In this document: positions 62,622 through 64,000 of the stretch, piece after piece
Layout of the letters: the number at the start of each line of letters is the position of its first letter
How positions within the stretch are numbered: the stretch's first letter is position 1
DNA from: Burkholderiales bacterium
Lineage (GTDB): Bacteria > Pseudomonadota > Gammaproteobacteria > Burkholderiales > Burkholderiaceae_D
NCBI GenBank assembly: GCA_016177875.1
Contig: JACOUL010000023.1
Span: 1 to 64,000 of the forward strand
DNA length: 64,000 nt
Direction: 5' to 3'
Notes under the pieces: model-generated
What the model was told of the DNA's origin: nothing
What the model saw: only the letters and a program-made list of their open reading frames with translations
The model's database searches: none
Position numbers and translations under genes: made by a program

Positions 62622-64000
62622 GTGGGATTCAAACCAGAGTACGAAGCGCTCATCATCGGCAGCGGATTCGGCGGTGCCGCCATGTGCGCGCGCCTTTCTA
62701 AAAAATGGCCAGGGCAAGTCATGTTGCTCGAGCGCGGCAAGGCATATCCGCTCGGCAGTTTTCCGCGCAGTCCCAACGACCTGGCGCAAAATGTCTGGTG
62801 CCCTGAAGACGACAAGGCTCGACGGCCGCACGCCGTACGCAAGCGCCGCGAAAAGCATCGTTCGCTGACGGGGATGTTCGACATTCGGCATTTCAATAAG
62901 ATCGATACCGTCACGTCTGCGGGTTTGGGCGGCGGTTCGCTGATCTACGCCAATGTATTTCTGCGCCCGCCGGAGGTCGTGTTTTCACAAGGCTGGCCGG
63001 CTGGAATGAGTCGCGAAGTGCTGGCGCCTTACTACGACGTGGCGCAGCAAGTGCTGGGTGCGCAGCCGATTCCGCCGCATCAAGATAAACGCGACCGCCG
63101 CTTTATCTTGCGCACCGAGCAATTCCAGAATTTTGCGCGCCAAGAAGGCTTGCCGAGCAAGCTGGCCGATATTTGCGTCTACTTCGGCAACGATTACAGC
63201 TATCGCGGCGGCGCGCAGCCGACGGCAATCGGTGAACAAGAATTGAACCGCTATGGCGCACGGCAAACCTCGTGCACTTACTGCGGCGAATGCGATATCG
63301 GCTGTAACGTCCACGCTAAGAACACAGTGGATCACAACTATCTGTATGTGGCGCGGACGCGTTATCAAGCGATCGTACGTACGGAAATTATGGCGGATCG
63401 CATCGTGCCGCTCGACCAGGATGGCAAGGACGATCCTGCCGGTGACGGCAAGCATGGTTATCGCGTGGTATATCGCGATATGCAAACGGGGCAGGAGCAT
63501 AGCGCTACCAGTCGGCGCGTAGTGGTCTCGGCCGGAACGCTGGGCACCACGGAATTGCTGCTACGCTGCAGGGAGGTGCACCGCAGCCTGCCGAACTTGT
63601 CGCAACGGCTCGGGCAAGGTTTCTCCGGCAACGGTGACTTCCTATCGTTTTCGATGGACGGCAAGCGCGAAATCAATTCGACCTACGGTCCGGTCATCAC
63701 GCAATACACCGATCACCATCTGTTTGAAAATCACAAACCGGGCCAGGCTTTCTTGCTGGAGGACGCGAGTTATCCGACGCACGCCGCCTGGTCGGCCACC
63801 ACGGTGGAATCGGTGCTCGATCCGATTCAGCGCCTGGTCTGGTTTATCAGCCAGTTGTTCCACTACTTGTTCGACCCCAAATACCAAGGGCGCCGCAGCA
63901 GCAACGTCGGCTACCTGATTCAGCGTTTGATGCGCCACGATTTGTCGCAGTACAGCGCGGTGCTGCTGTGCATGGGACTTGACAAGGCCAACGGCACGGC
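62622..64000 (+). CDS. GMC-family oxidoreductase, cholesterol-oxidase-like (3' truncated by window edge)
   Basis: GTG 62622 with GGGAG upstream opens a frame that stays open to the right edge, so at least 459 residues are visible. The N-terminus YEALIIGSGFGGAAMCARLS is an FAD-binding loop, and TSAGLGGGSLIYANVFLRPP is the second GMC signature. A Cys cluster SCTYCGECDIGCNVHAKNT (CxxCxxCxxxC) follows at about residue 219, a feature of this GMC subgroup. RRVVVSAGTLGTTELLLRCR is a later FAD-binding element. Substrate is unknown (alcohol, sterol or similar). Transcribed divergently from the hybrid kinase. Confidence 0.87.
   Translation, partial: MGFKPEYEALIIGSGFGGAAMCARLSKKWPGQVMLLERGKAYPLGSFPRSPNDLAQNVWCPEDDKARRPHAVRKRREKHRSLTGMFDIRHFNKIDTVTSAGLGGGSLIYANVFLRPPEVVFSQGWPAGMSREVLAPYYDVAQQVLGAQPIPPHQDKRDRRFILRTEQFQNFARQEGLPSKLADICVYFGNDYSYRGGAQPTAIGEQELNRYGARQTSCTYCGECDIGCNVHAKNTVDHNYLYVARTRYQAIVRTEIMADRIVPLDQDGKDDPAGDGKHGYRVVYRDMQTGQEHSATSRRVVVSAGTLGTTELLLRCREVHRSLPNLSQRLGQGFSGNGDFLSFSMDGKREINSTYGPVITQYTDHHLFENHKPGQAFLLEDASYPTHAAWSATTVESVLDPIQRLVWFISQLFHYLFDPKYQGRRSSNVGYLIQRLMRHDLSQYSAVLLCMGLDKANGT

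Overview
The window looks like chromosomal DNA of a betaproteobacterium of the order Burkholderiales, most likely Oxalobacteraceae (Herminiimonas or Herbaspirillum-like). The reasons are the moderate G+C, the imuA-imuB-dnaE2 mutagenesis cassette, a DUF3460 protein, GbsR-type regulators and the general protein flavour. Genus is a guess. There is no tRNA, rRNA, CRISPR array, phage or transposase gene. The only clear mobile element is a group II intron.

Left part (1-18.4 kb): the tail of a signalling protein; a secreted BNR beta-propeller protein; a tandem (four-heme) cytochrome c peroxidase-like protein; an SPFH protein; an odd metallo-beta-lactamase-fold protein lacking two metal histidines; an AI-2E-type exporter; a small HTH gene with a damaged start; an SRPBCC / PrcB-like lipoprotein / RlpA operon; CBS and PilZ genes sharing one palindromic terminator; a LysR/MFS divergent pair; a GNAT enzyme; a secreted protein of unknown function; a CHASE-GGDEF cyclase; and a SPL-like radical SAM enzyme.

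Middle part (18.4-38.3 kb): a strong LexA box with a group II intron inserted directly next to it, followed by imuA-imuB-dnaE2, the SOS mutasome. Then come a PHB depolymerase with a Thr-rich linker, a SRAP DNA-protein crosslink enzyme, a DegP-like lipoprotein, a patatin, a UshA-like nucleotidase, an unrecognised secreted repeat protein, an erythromycin-esterase-like enzyme, a DUF3460 gene and argF-argG-ppnP. argF has a GTG start, no Shine-Dalgarno and a terminator-like hairpin directly upstream.

Right part (38.3-64 kb): an HDOD protein; a GbsR/MarR regulator under a perfect palindrome, a copy of which precedes an operon of membrane-fused NAD(P)-binding oxidoreductases and small membrane proteins; an OsmC-YcaO protein; a Ste24-like peptidase/pterin dehydratase/RsgA operon divergent from orn; SrkA; an Lrp regulator divergent from a lysine-catabolism-like dehydrogenase pair; a phosphorelay/c-di-GMP cassette (HisKA without ATPase, CheY, REC-GGDEF-EAL); a seven-TM hybrid histidine kinase; and the 5' part of a GMC oxidoreductase running off the end.

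The most unusual structures are the intron placed at the SOS promoter of imuABC, the palindrome-controlled oxidoreductase/membrane operon, and the argF leader. Start codons were chosen by Shine-Dalgarno sequences, signal peptides and family N-termini. Domain calls are from reading the protein sequences, with no database search.
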